The notes under the pieces are model-generated. The model saw nothing but the letters and a program-made list of their open reading frames with translations, searched no databases and was not told the origin of the DNA. This document shows, piece after piece, positions 27,108 to 35,247 of a DNA stretch of 64,000 bases. This stretch comes from WGMI01 sp041739275 (lineage in GTDB: Bacteria > Bacteroidota > Bacteroidia > Flavobacteriales > Schleiferiaceae). The translations under genes were made by a program, and so were the position numbers. Position 1 is the first letter of the stretch; the number at the start of each line of letters is the position of its first letter. The stretch lies in the NCBI GenBank assembly GCA_041739275.1, contig JBGSOF010000004.1, forward strand, positions 62,001 through 126,000, written 5' to 3'.

Positions 27108-27562
27108 CCGAGTGCAATTTGCTCTACCTCAACGCCCGCTTTCCTCAAAAAGTCGAGCCCTGAAGAGTCTTTGTACTCTTCCAAAAAAACGACGCGAACG
27201 ATGCCGGCCTGATGAATCAACTTACTGCAATCTCGGCAGGGCGAAAGGGTCAAATAAAGCGTCGCATCGCGGCAACTATGGGTACTCCCCGCCACTTTGA
27301 GAATCGCGTTTGCCTCTGCATGAAGCACATACCACTGGGTTAAGCCCGCCTCATCTTCGCACTGATTCTCAAAACCCGAAGGTGTGCCGTTGTAGCCATC
27401 GCTGATGATCATGCGATCTTTAACAATCAAAGAGCCAACTTGCCTACGGCGGCAGTAAGAAAGTTTTGACCACTCGACCGCCATGCGCAGATACGCGCGG
27501 TCGTACTGAAGTTGCTTTTCGACCTTGATGCCTTCGCGCGCTTGAGATTCGGGCCGGTTCAT
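27104..27562 (-). CDS. dCMP deaminase
   Basis: A 152-residue zinc deaminase that converts dCMP to dUMP for thymidylate synthesis. The zinc site is complete: His81 and the catalytic Glu83 in HAEANAI, Cys109 and Cys112 in PCRDC. NGTPSGFENQCED, typical of the family, is also present. The start ATG overlaps the stop of the upstream esterase gene (ATGA), and the stop overlaps the start of the S41 protease. The three genes form one operon without an obvious shared pathway. Confidence 0.92.
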   Translation of the reverse strand: MNRPESQAREGIKVEKQLQYDRAYLRMAVEWSKLSYCRRRQVGSLIVKDRMIISDGYNGTPSGFENQCEDEAGLTQWYVLHAEANAILKVAGSTHSCRDATLYLTLSPCRDCSKLIHQAGIVRVVFLEEYKDSSGLDFLRKAGVEVEQIALG

Positions 27563-28986
27563 CGAACCAACTTTACGCCCGCCATACGTCCGTCGGCATC
27601 TGAATAGAGCAGAACATAGCATCCGCTGCGAAGACCCGTGGCGGGAATTCGGAAGCTCGCGCCCGATCGGTCGGCGTCTGAGCTCGAAGAAGCGAGGCGT
27701 CTGCCTTGTAGATCGATCAAACTCCATTGTTTCCAAGCCGAAGTCGGAACCACCACCCACGCTTGCGCACTGCTGTCGAACCAAACCGATGGGCCGGTCA
27801 GAATATGATCAGAAAGATTTGAAGCCGAACTAAACAACCAGTCGTATGCGGGCTCGAATTCTCTGCGCCAATACCACTCGGCGTGCTGCCCGTCTGAATG
27901 AATTATCGAAAAGACATTGCTCGATGAATGTCCTGCCGCGCCGAGGCTTTGAACCATTTGTTGGACATTGCTCGCCACGGAACCCTGGCCTTCGGATTGG
28001 CCGGCAACCGCGTAAAACCGCTGAGCACTTGATCCCACGCCTGCGGTTTGTACGTATGAATAGATTTGAGGGTTTATCCAATAAGCCGGTGAAAACAAGC
28101 CGACTTTTCCCCAAATATTCGGACGCCTCGCCGCGGCATAAGAACTGATCAGGGCGCCGAGCGAGCTGCCCATCATCCCCGTGTTCTCGGGGCCCGTGAG
28201 GCTGCGATAGCTCGAATCGATGTACGGTTTCAAATACTGCTCGAGAAAATCTAAGTAGAGGTCTCCTTCGGCCTGAACGGTTTGAGTCTGAGAAGTCCAG
28301 TCCCAAGCGATATATTCAGAAGTGCGATTCGCACCGCCGTTGTCGATGCCGACCACGATGGGCACGGGCAAACCCGCTTGCTCTCTCTGCTCGAGCGCTT
28401 CGTCTACCGCCCACTCCCCCGCATAAGAGGTGTATTGATCGAAGAGATTTTGCCCGTCGTGCATGTAGAGAACCGGATATCGATCGGTTGAGCTGGCATA
28501 ATCGGCGGGGAGCCAGATCCAAATTCTGCGGCTGCGGTTGAGGGGAGCCATAAAGAAGCCCTCAATTCGGCTCACTTGAGGCGATGCCGTCGTTTGGGGA
28601 GTGTTTCCTTCCCAACTCGCAATATTCAAAACCAAAGTATCTCCGGCTGTATTCGGGTGTTTTCGATCGGGCAAAAATTGACCTACGGCATTTCCTTCCA
28701 CCGTTGCCCACGAACCGCGCGTAAACTTGAATTTAAGCGTATCCAAGGGCGAAGAAACCGCGATTCGATACACGGCATTTGTTGTGTCGAGTGCCAATTG
28801 CCATGCCGGGCTCCCCGGATTCCAGGCGTTGAAGTTGCCCGCCACAAAAATGGGATCGTTTGCGGGGGTGTTTGACGGGATGGATTGGATTTCGAGGTAG
28901 ACTTGCGCCCTCAGCGGGGTCGAGAGCAAAGCGGTCGCGGCCAAGGTCCAACAGATTCCTTTGAGCAGTATTTTACTTTGACGCAC
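27559..28986 (-). CDS. Secreted esterase (alpha/beta hydrolase) with CBM48-like domain and T9SS C-terminus
   Basis: A 475-residue exported hydrolase. Signal peptide (1-27, ending LRAQ), then a CBM48/E-set-like domain (about 30-125, FVAGNFNAWNPG), then a CE1/Fes-type esterase domain (about 140-395) with nucleophile Ser275 in GSSLG and catalytic His368 in SDGQHAE. The last 75 residues (LIDLQGRRLASS, then LRSGCYVLLYSDADGRMAGVKLV) look like a T9SS sorting domain. Substrate unknown; feruloyl or siderophore esters are typical of the group. The GTG start lies about 30 nt after TATCTTTA, a near-consensus -7 element next to the tRNA-Leu terminator. Confidence 0.85.
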   Translation of the reverse strand: MRQSKILLKGICWTLAATALLSTPLRAQVYLEIQSIPSNTPANDPIFVAGNFNAWNPGSPAWQLALDTTNAVYRIAVSSPLDTLKFKFTRGSWATVEGNAVGQFLPDRKHPNTAGDTLVLNIASWEGNTPQTTASPQVSRIEGFFMAPLNRSRRIWIWLPADYASSTDRYPVLYMHDGQNLFDQYTSYAGEWAVDEALEQREQAGLPVPIVVGIDNGGANRTSEYIAWDWTSQTQTVQAEGDLYLDFLEQYLKPYIDSSYRSLTGPENTGMMGSSLGALISSYAAARRPNIWGKVGLFSPAYWINPQIYSYVQTAGVGSSAQRFYAVAGQSEGQGSVASNVQQMVQSLGAAGHSSSNVFSIIHSDGQHAEWYWRREFEPAYDWLFSSASNLSDHILTGPSVWFDSSAQAWVVVPTSAWKQWSLIDLQGRRLASSSSDADRSGASFRIPATGLRSGCYVLLYSDADGRMAGVKLVR

Positions 28987-29017
28987 GCGTTTTTGGATTT
29001 GACATAGACCCTAAAGA

Positions 29018-29057
29018 TAAAAACCCCCGATCGAGCTACGAACAAGCCGATCGGGGG
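29018..29057 (-). terminator. Rho-independent terminator of tRNA-Leu
   Basis: A perfect 10-bp stem, CCCCCGATCG with CGATCGGGGG, followed on the minus strand by TTTTTAT. It lies 18 nt past the tRNA 3' end. Confidence 0.9.
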
Positions 29058-29075
29058 AATTCTGTTTTGCCTTAG

Positions 29076-29157
29076 TACCCAGGACCGGGGTCGAACCGGT
29101 ACGAGTTGCCTCACTGGTGTTTGAGACCAGCGCGTCTACCTATTCCGCCACCTGGGC
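29076..29157 (-). tRNA. tRNA-Leu (anticodon CAA)
   Basis: Folds as a class II tRNA with a long variable arm: 7-bp acceptor stem (GCCCAGG with CCTGGGT, first pair G-T), anticodon stem CTGGT/ACCAG around loop CTCAAAC giving CAA, T arm with GGTTCGACCCC, and discriminator A73 as needed for Leu. The 3' CCA is not encoded. Confidence 0.95.
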
Positions 29158-29168
29158 AAAGCGGAGGG

Positions 29169-29176
29169 CAAATTTA
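29169..29176 (-). promoter_or_regulatory. -7 promoter element TAAATTTG for tRNA-Leu
   Basis: An exact TAnnTTTG match whose G is 12 nt from the mature tRNA 5' end. Because the transcript must start at or before that end, it confirms that transcription begins within about 11 nt of this element. Confidence 0.75.
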
Positions 29177-29251
29177 AGTGATGAGGAGCCTCGCTGTACA
29201 CCATTTGTATAAATTGCGTGTCAACTGCCTGAAATCGAATCGAAATTTCAT

Positions 29252-29259
29252 TAGATTTG
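29252..29259 (+). promoter_or_regulatory. -7 promoter element TAGATTTG for prs
   Basis: An exact TAnnTTTG match in the gap before prs, leaving a leader of about 80 nt. No clear -33 TTG. Confidence 0.5.
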
Positions 29260-29344
29260 CAGCCCTTTTGCCGAGCGAGCGCACTGTGTTTTTCTCGCTT
29301 TTTTGCTCGTTCGCCCTCCGGCAAAGGACACTGTCTGAATCTCC

Positions 29345-30277
29345 ATGGAGCCAAAAGCCAAAATTTTTTCGGGACGGGGTTCGGTCGATCTCGCTGAGCG
29401 GATTGCCAAGGCCTACGGTCAAGACCTCGGAAAAGTCGAAATGACCGATTTTTCGGACGGCGAGTTTCAGCCATCCTTCGAAGAAACCGTTCGGGGAGGC
29501 CGTGTTTTTTTAATTGGGAGCACGCATCAACCCACCTCGAATTTGATGGAGCTCTTGTTGATGTGCGATGCGGCCAAGCGGGCTTCAGCCAAGCACATCA
29601 CCGCAGTAATTCCCTACTTCGGCTGGGCTCGGCAAGACCGAAAAGACAAGAGTCGAGTGCCGATCGGCGCCAAGCTCGTGGCCAATTTGTTGACCGCCGC
29701 AGGAGCCACCCGGGTGATGACCATGGACCTCCACGCCGATCAAATTCAGGGGTTTTTTGAAGTTCCCGTCGACCACCTCTTCGTTTCCTCTCTTTTTGTC
29801 CCGCACATTCAAGAGCGAAAAATCGAAAAGCTCACCATCGGATCTCCGGACATCGGAGGTTCAAAGCGAGCCAATTCGTACGCCAAAATGCTTGGTTCAG
29901 AAATGATTATCTGTTACAAGCAGCGCAAAGAGGCCAACGTCATCGACAAGATGACGGTGATTGGCGACGTTCGCGGACGCAATGTGATTTTGGTCGACGA
30001 CATGATCGATACCGCGGGCACTTTGACCAAGGCGGCAGACATGTTGATGGACGAAGGTGCGGCCAGTGTGATGGCCTACTGCACCCATCCCGTGCTCTCT
30101 GGCAAGGCATACGACCGTATCGAGGAGTCGCAACTCACCGAATTGGTCGTGACCGATACCATTCCTTTAAAACACCCGAGCCCGAAGATCAAAGTCATCT
30201 CGGTTGCTCGTCATTTCGCAGAAGTGATGCAGAAGGTTCACCAACACGAATCGATCAGCTCTCACTTTATCCTTTAA
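29345..30277 (+). CDS. prs: Ribose-phosphate pyrophosphokinase (PRPP synthetase)
   Basis: A 310-residue enzyme making PRPP from ribose 5-phosphate and ATP for nucleotide, His and Trp synthesis. Motifs: FSDGEFQPSFEE (flag region), YFGWARQDRKDKSR (ATP loop), DLHADQIQGFF, and the PRPP loop VILVDDMIDTAGT. Length is typical. First gene of the prs-L25-pth run, an order seen in many bacteria. Confidence 0.97.
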   Translation: MEPKAKIFSGRGSVDLAERIAKAYGQDLGKVEMTDFSDGEFQPSFEETVRGGRVFLIGSTHQPTSNLMELLLMCDAAKRASAKHITAVIPYFGWARQDRKDKSRVPIGAKLVANLLTAAGATRVMTMDLHADQIQGFFEVPVDHLFVSSLFVPHIQERKIEKLTIGSPDIGGSKRANSYAKMLGSEMIICYKQRKEANVIDKMTVIGDVRGRNVILVDDMIDTAGTLTKAADMLMDEGAASVMAYCTHPVLSGKAYDRIEESQLTELVVTDTIPLKHPSPKIKVISVARHFAEVMQKVHQHESISSHFIL

Positions 30278-30309
30278 CAAACGTTCCACTTCCACAGAAA
30301 ACCCGAATC

Positions 30310-30915
30310 ATGAAATCGCTCCAGATTCAAGGCCAAATTCGAGAAGAGCTCGGCACTAAAGAAGCCGTCCGCCTTCGTCGCGAACAACAAGTTCCCTGCG
30401 TTATTTACGGAGACGGACAAGCCGTTCATTTTACGACCGACGCCAGCAGCTTCCGCACCCTCGCCTACACCCCCGAGGTGTATGAGGTGCACATCGTTCT
30501 CGGCGAACAAACCTATCGCACCGTGCTTCAAGATTTGCAGTTCGACCCGGTGAGAGACCACATTCTGCACGCCGATTTTATGCGTTTGGTCGACGATAAA
30601 CCGATCAATATGGAAGTTCCGATTCGCTTGCTCGGAAATGCGCGCGGCGTTCGCTCCGGGGGAAAGCTCAAGCAGAACATGCGCAAACTCACGGTTCGCG
30701 CACTTCCCGCTCACCTGCCCGACGACATCTCGATCGACATCTCAAACTTGCGCATTGGTCAGAGCATCAAGGTAGAAGATGTCAAGCCTGAAGGTTATGA
30801 AATCAAGAATTCGGGTGGCGCAGTGATCGTGAGCATCAAAACCTCGCGTACCGCTGTGGCCGACGAAGACGATGCGGCAGAAGCTCCCGCCGCTGAGGCT
30901 TCGGCAGAGGCTTGA
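30310..30915 (+). CDS. rplY: 50S ribosomal protein L25 / general stress protein Ctc
   Basis: A 201-residue long-form L25 (TL5/Ctc): an N-terminal 5S-rRNA-binding domain (about 1-95, with VPCVIYGDGQAVHF) and the C-terminal TL5 beta domain (about 100-180), then an acidic Ala/Glu tail typical of Bacteroidetes. It binds 5S rRNA in the large subunit. It is 32 nt after prs and 6 nt before pth. Confidence 0.95.
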   Translation: MKSLQIQGQIREELGTKEAVRLRREQQVPCVIYGDGQAVHFTTDASSFRTLAYTPEVYEVHIVLGEQTYRTVLQDLQFDPVRDHILHADFMRLVDDKPINMEVPIRLLGNARGVRSGGKLKQNMRKLTVRALPAHLPDDISIDISNLRIGQSIKVEDVKPEGYEIKNSGGAVIVSIKTSRTAVADEDDAAEAPAAEASAEA

Positions 30916-30921
30916 TTTTAG

Positions 30922-31491
30922 GTGGAGCGCTTTTTGGTAGTCGGCCTGGGCAATCCGGGGCCTGAATACGAAGAAACGAGACACAATATTGGCTTCAAGG
31001 TGCTGGATTCCCTCTCGGGGGCATCCGGCACTTTTTTTTCGGTGTGCAGGCATGGGTGGTCTGCCGAATGGCGTTTGAAAGGACGCTCTATCCGACTTCT
31101 CAAACCCAACACATACATGAATTTAAGCGGCAAGGCCGTACGCTTTCACCTTCAAGACCTCAAGATCGAAACCGAGCGCTTGTTGGTGATTACCGACGAT
31201 CTGGCGCTGCCTTTCGGCAAGCTTCGGCTCCGGGCTCAAGGGAGCGACGGGGGCCATAACGGGCTCAAGAGCATAGAGGCAGAATTGGGAACCCGGGCAT
31301 TTGCTCGTCTGCGATTCGGAATCGGTTCTGAATTCGGCCGCGGAGGTCAAGTAGACTACGTCTTGGGCGAGTGGGGCAGCGAAGAGCGCAGCTCGATGCC
31401 CGCGGCCATTGATCGCGCAGGCCTGTGCGTTCAGAGCTTTGTGCTCGAGGGATTGTCGAATGCCATGAGCCGGTACAACGCGGCGGGTTGA
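30922..31491 (+). CDS. pth: Peptidyl-tRNA hydrolase
   Basis: A 189-residue enzyme that frees tRNA from drop-off peptidyl-tRNAs. The catalytic residues are visible: Asn11 in GLGNPGPEYE, His21 in TRHNIGF, and an Asp in ITDDLALPFG; the SDGGHNGLKS motif is also there. Starts at GTG. Last of the prs-L25-pth operon; it ends one base before the stop of convergent gatC. Confidence 0.96.
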   Translation: MERFLVVGLGNPGPEYEETRHNIGFKVLDSLSGASGTFFSVCRHGWSAEWRLKGRSIRLLKPNTYMNLSGKAVRFHLQDLKIETERLLVITDDLALPFGKLRLRAQGSDGGHNGLKSIEAELGTRAFARLRFGIGSEFGRGGQVDYVLGEWGSEERSSMPAAIDRAGLCVQSFVLEGLSNAMSRYNAAG

Positions 31492-31492
31492 T

Positions 31493-31777
31493 TCAAAGCA
31501 CCTTGGGAACTCTAAAATAGCCTCCGTCGGCATCGGCTGAGGGACGCAGCGCATCTGCGGGATCCATAGGTTCTGCCGCTCGGTCTTCGCGCATCGCTCC
31601 GGGCTCGGTCTGGAGGTACACCAAGGGCTCCACTCCTTCAAGGTCAAGAGTTTGAATTTTCTGAACAAAGCCGAGCATCTTGTCGAGGTCGCCGAGCATC
31701 GCATCGAGCTCTGCTTCGGTAAACTCGAGTCGAGCAAGCCGCGCCAATTTTTCGACATCCGATCGTTCGAGCCTCAT
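31493..31777 (-). CDS. gatC: Asp/Glu-tRNA amidotransferase subunit C
   Basis: A 94-residue subunit of the GatCAB complex that amidates misacylated Glu-tRNA(Gln) or Asp-tRNA(Asn). It begins with MRLERSDVEKLARLARLEF, the family's hallmark N-terminal helix, and ends with the conserved LRPSADADGGYFRVPKVL. The ATG overlaps the stop of plsC by 4 nt. gatA and gatB are not in the window. The window's non-discriminating-type need fits the presence of gltX further on. Confidence 0.95.
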   Translation of the reverse strand: MRLERSDVEKLARLARLEFTEAELDAMLGDLDKMLGFVQKIQTLDLEGVEPLVYLQTEPGAMREDRAAEPMDPADALRPSADADGGYFRVPKVL

Positions 31778-32508
31778 TGAAGTTCGTTTAAGTTTTTTTC
31801 TATCATTTGCCTCACCCGCAGTCGGAGTTCGGAAACCGCGGCAGAGTCTGCGCCCGAAGGCCATTGAGGTTCTCCGACCCGCGCTCGCAACGCCATGGGC
31901 CGGCCCTCGAAAAGCGCATAGGGGAAGGCCTTTTTGTTGTCTGCAAAGGTAATGGGGAGAATGGGGATGCCGTTTCGAACGGCGAGCCTAAAGGCCCCGT
32001 CTTTAAAGGGCGCCAAATGAATTTCGGGCTCCGGAACCCCGCCTTCGGGATAGACACACACCCCCAACCCCTGGCTTAGCCGGCGGTCGGCCTCTGTAAA
32101 ACTCTTGTGTTTGGACGATAGCGAACTGCGGTCGACCAGAATGTTTGTCCGGCGATAAAAGAAGCCAAAGAGCGGGATTTTCGCCAACTCTGTTTTGCCG
32201 ATAAACAAAAAAGGAGACGGCACGAGGATGAATGTGCACAGGATGTCGATCATGGAAGTGTGGTTGGCCACCACAATCCAAGCACGCTTTTCTCGGGCTG
32301 CTTTGGCCACTTCGGGGTGCAGACGCCAGCCCATGCCCGCGAGCACAATTCGAGCCCATACGCGGCACAGTCTGTAAAACCATGGATAGTCTTTCTCTCG
32401 AATGCTCGATGCAAAAAGCAAAGGTAGCATGGCCAGAATCACCAAACCGTTGAGCAAGACGAACCATCCCTTCCAAATAAGTACAGCAAGGCCCTTTATG
32501 CGGTTCAC
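31774..32508 (-). CDS. plsC: 1-acyl-sn-glycerol-3-phosphate acyltransferase
   Basis: A 244-residue inner-membrane acyltransferase that makes phosphatidic acid. One or two N-terminal membrane helices, then the catalytic NHTSMID (His83, Asp88), and VYPEGGVP for substrate binding. Starts at GTG, 4 nt after a TAATTTTG element. Forms an operon with gatC. Confidence 0.93.
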   Translation of the reverse strand: MNRIKGLAVLIWKGWFVLLNGLVILAMLPLLFASSIREKDYPWFYRLCRVWARIVLAGMGWRLHPEVAKAAREKRAWIVVANHTSMIDILCTFILVPSPFLFIGKTELAKIPLFGFFYRRTNILVDRSSLSSKHKSFTEADRRLSQGLGVCVYPEGGVPEPEIHLAPFKDGAFRLAVRNGIPILPITFADNKKAFPYALFEGRPMALRARVGEPQWPSGADSAAVSELRLRVRQMIEKNLNELQ

Positions 32509-32512
32509 CGCC

Positions 32513-32520
32513 CAAAATTA
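32513..32520 (-). promoter_or_regulatory. -7 promoter element TAATTTTG for plsC
   Basis: An exact TAnnTTTG match ending 4 nt before the plsC GTG. It is divergent from the trpS promoter, 22 bp away. Confidence 0.6.
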
Positions 32521-32542
32521 GTCGGTTCGAGCGGGCGCGGCT

Positions 32543-32550
32543 TACTTTTG
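32543..32550 (+). promoter_or_regulatory. -7 promoter element TACTTTTG for trpS
   Basis: An exact TAnnTTTG match 20 nt before the trpS ATG. Confidence 0.55.
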
Positions 32551-32570
32551 AGCGCATCGCCTCTGATTTT

Positions 32571-33542
32571 ATGAAACGCATCCTCACAGGTATTCAAAGC
32601 ACGGGCAGGCCTCATTTGGGCAACTTGCTGGGCGCCATCATCCCCGCCATCGAAGAAAGCAAGCTCGCCGGGAATGAGTCCTTCTTTTTTGTGGCCGATT
32701 TGCACTCGGTGACCACGATCAAAAATCCCGAATTGCGCAAATCAAACGGACTGGCCGTAGCTGCCGCATGGCTCGCCTGTGGTTTTGACCCCGACAAGAA
32801 TTTGTTCTATCGGCAGAGCGACGTCCCCATGGTGTCTGAGTTGGCGTGGTATCTCGGGTGTTTCACTCCCTTTCCGATGTTGGCCAACGCCCACTCCTTC
32901 AAGGACAAAAGCGAGCGGCTAAGCGACGTCAATGCCGGGCTGTTTACGTATCCGGTGCTCATGGCTGCCGATATTCTCCTCTACGATGCCGATGTGGTCC
33001 CGGTCGGAAAAGACCAAATTCAACATCTGGAAATTACGCGAGACATTGCTTCAGCCCTGAATCGCAGTTTGGGCTCGGAAGTGCTGAAACTCCCCGAGGC
33101 GCGCGTTCGGGATGCCAGCAAATCGGTGCCGGGAACCGATGGCCAAAAAATGAGCAAGAGTTACGGGAATGTCATCGACGTTTTTGCCCCCGAAAAAGAG
33201 CTCAAAAAACAGATTGGTTCGATTGTCACCGACAGCACTCCGCTCGAAGAACCGAAAGACCCCGAGGCCGATACGGTTTTTGCGCTCTACTCTTTAATTT
33301 CAACTCCGAGCGAAAGCGAAGCGCTTCGAGCGCGATACCTCGGGGGCAACTTCGGCTATGGCCATGCCAAAAACGAGCTATTTTCTTTGATTCTCGATCG
33401 TTTCGGCCCTGCCCGCAGCAGTTTTGACACTTGGATGAACGACCCGAGCGGGCTCGAAGAGATCTTGCACACAGGCGCAAGAAAAGCGAGCCTCATTGCG
33501 GACGAGGTCTTGGATAGAGTACGCAAGGCGCTGGGCTTCTGA
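32571..33542 (+). CDS. trpS: Tryptophanyl-tRNA synthetase
   Basis: A 323-residue class I synthetase. The HIGH equivalent is PHLGN (residues 14-18) and the KMSKS loop is complete (193-197, GQKMSKSYGN). YPVLMAADILLYDAD and VGKDQIQHLE are also typical. Stands alone with its own promoter. Confidence 0.97.
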   Translation: MKRILTGIQSTGRPHLGNLLGAIIPAIEESKLAGNESFFFVADLHSVTTIKNPELRKSNGLAVAAAWLACGFDPDKNLFYRQSDVPMVSELAWYLGCFTPFPMLANAHSFKDKSERLSDVNAGLFTYPVLMAADILLYDADVVPVGKDQIQHLEITRDIASALNRSLGSEVLKLPEARVRDASKSVPGTDGQKMSKSYGNVIDVFAPEKELKKQIGSIVTDSTPLEEPKDPEADTVFALYSLISTPSESEALRARYLGGNFGYGHAKNELFSLILDRFGPARSSFDTWMNDPSGLEEILHTGARKASLIADEVLDRVRKALGF

Positions 33543-33548
33543 CCCTTC

Positions 33549-34028
33549 TTAGATCTGTTCCCCGTGGAACCTCACCCCGGGTCTAAGCATTTTTCGATGC
33601 CTTATGCCGTCTTCCATCACGGGCTCTGAAATCACCTCAAAACCAAACTCGGCGTAAAACTCCAAGAGGTAATTCTGCGCAAGAATCTGAACATCCACGG
33701 CCCCAAATCGCCGTTCAACCTCTCGGAGGGCTGCCCGGGTTATTTTCTTGGCCCACTGCCTGCCTCGAGCTTCCGGGGCCACTGCGATTCGTCCGATTGA
33801 AGCAGCTTCATATTGAGTTCCAGGCGGGAGAACCCGTGCGCACACGAAAGGAGGGTCGCCCAGCCAAGCGTGAAACGCCACGGAGTCAAAGACATCGGCA
33901 TCGATGTACGGGCTGTTCTGTTCAAAGACAAAGACTCTTTGTCTGAGTGCGTAGTACGCGTGAATTTCAGCCGGACTGAGTTCGCCGAACGCGCGAAAAA
34001 CAGGAAGGTGAAAATCCTCAGACTGCAT
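33549..34028 (-). CDS. ElaA-family GNAT acetyltransferase
   Basis: A 159-residue GNAT protein close to E. coli ElaA: ALRQRVFVFEQNSPYIDAD near the N-terminus, then the acetyl-CoA-binding strand-loop SIGRIAVAPEARGRQWAKK, where the usual GxG of RGxGxG is GRQWA. The acceptor substrate is unknown. The start is set at the ATG 5 nt after a TAATTTTG element; the open frame continues 16 codons upstream but would include that promoter. Confidence 0.88.
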   Translation of the reverse strand: MQSEDFHLPVFRAFGELSPAEIHAYYALRQRVFVFEQNSPYIDADVFDSVAFHAWLGDPPFVCARVLPPGTQYEAASIGRIAVAPEARGRQWAKKITRAALREVERRFGAVDVQILAQNYLLEFYAEFGFEVISEPVMEDGIRHRKMLRPGVRFHGEQI

Positions 34029-34033
34029 GGGAT

Positions 34034-34041
34034 CAAAATTA
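34034..34041 (-). promoter_or_regulatory. -7 promoter element TAATTTTG for the ElaA gene
   Basis: An exact TAnnTTTG match ending 5 nt before the ATG, so the mRNA should be leaderless or nearly so. Confidence 0.6.
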
Positions 34042-34092
34042 CGAAGCCCCGCCTCAAAGGCAGGGCTCGGCAACATGTGTACTCCGCGTTTC

Positions 34093-35247
34093 TCAAAAAG
34101 AAAAGCCCATCGTCAATGCGAGATTGCGATATGAAGGCGACTTCGCGGTGTCAAAAAAGTCGTTCAGATCGTATTGGGCAGTCAACTTAAAGCTGTTGTA
34201 CCCAATTTGTGCTAGCAAGCCATATCGCCAGGGGTTGGCGTAAAATGAACCCGACAATTCTTCGCGCGCATCATCGTTTTGAGCATCCGAAAACTTGATG
34301 TCGCGTTTAAAATAGGTGCAGATTCCTCCATATCCGCCGAGCCCGAGCGTAAAGCCATTGTCCATTCCCTCATCGCTGAGATCGAGCTGGAGCATCACAG
34401 GCAAATTCAGATATCCATTGCGGTATTCTGTGTGTTTGACATTGTACTCACTCGGGGCCTCGGTAAAGTAAACGCTGTCCTGAGCCTTGGAAATCACATT
34501 CTTTCCGCGCAGCGTAAAGTCGTGCCAGGTATACGACAGGCCGTATTTGATATACATTTTGCTCTCCGGCTTTCCGAGCCTTGTTTTCCAGTGCACACCG
34601 AATTCGTAGATATTCGATTTCCACACATCGAGTTCTCCATTGCCCGCGATCGGCTTAAAGTCTGAGTCGTAGAGATTGTTGAAGCCGAAGTGGAAATCAA
34701 CCATCACGTTAGTCTTTTTTGGGCTGCGCTTTTTATCGTACCAATCCCATTCAAAGTCGTCGTCGTCAAATTCAAAGTCGAAGTCTTTGTCGGTGAGGGT
34801 CGAATCGGATTGTTCGTATCGACGCGCTTCGTCTTCCCAGTTTTCCTTCCACGCATCGGTTTCGCTGAGTCGTTCCGTTTTGCTTTCAATCTGGTCTGCG
34901 CGCTTTTCCATCTCTTCTTCGATGCGCTCCAATTCCTTTTCGGTTTCGGCGACAATGCGAGCTCGCTCTTTTTGAGCATCTTCGGAACTCACCGCCCCCT
35001 CTGCCAATTTTCGATTGAGTTCGGCCATTTGGGCGTTCTGAGAGGCCACCACTTTCTGCATTTCTTGAGCGTACTGGCGCATGCTCTCGGCGAGCAGCTC
35101 GAGTTCCTTGGCGTCGTTCGACTGCACGGTGATCTCGCGATCGGGTTCTACAGCCGTCGAACTGTCCACTTGGGCGCGGGAGATTATTGGCCATGCCGTG
35201 AGTGTGAGAATCGCAAGCGCTCCAAATGGCTGTTTGATGAGGTTCAT
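34093..35247 (-). CDS. Exported protein with coiled coil and C-terminal outer-membrane barrel
   Basis: A 384-residue protein: signal peptide (1-25, ending IISRAQ), a charged coiled coil (about 40-150, Glu/Lys/Arg-rich), a strikingly acidic-aromatic stretch DFEFDDDDFEWDWYDK near residue 175, and a C-terminal part of beta strands (DFHFGFNNLYD to LTMGFSF) ending in Phe, as for an outer-membrane barrel. Third gene of the ECF sigma operon, overlapping the anti-sigma gene stop by 4 nt. It may be an envelope-stress target or sensor; not a known family to me. Confidence 0.7.
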   Translation of the reverse strand: MNLIKQPFGALAILTLTAWPIISRAQVDSSTAVEPDREITVQSNDAKELELLAESMRQYAQEMQKVVASQNAQMAELNRKLAEGAVSSEDAQKERARIVAETEKELERIEEEMEKRADQIESKTERLSETDAWKENWEDEARRYEQSDSTLTDKDFDFEFDDDDFEWDWYDKKRSPKKTNVMVDFHFGFNNLYDSDFKPIAGNGELDVWKSNIYEFGVHWKTRLGKPESKMYIKYGLSYTWHDFTLRGKNVISKAQDSVYFTEAPSEYNVKHTEYRNGYLNLPVMLQLDLSDEGMDNGFTLGLGGYGGICTYFKRDIKFSDAQNDDAREELSGSFYANPWRYGLLAQIGYNSFKLTAQYDLNDFFDTAKSPSYRNLALTMGFSF

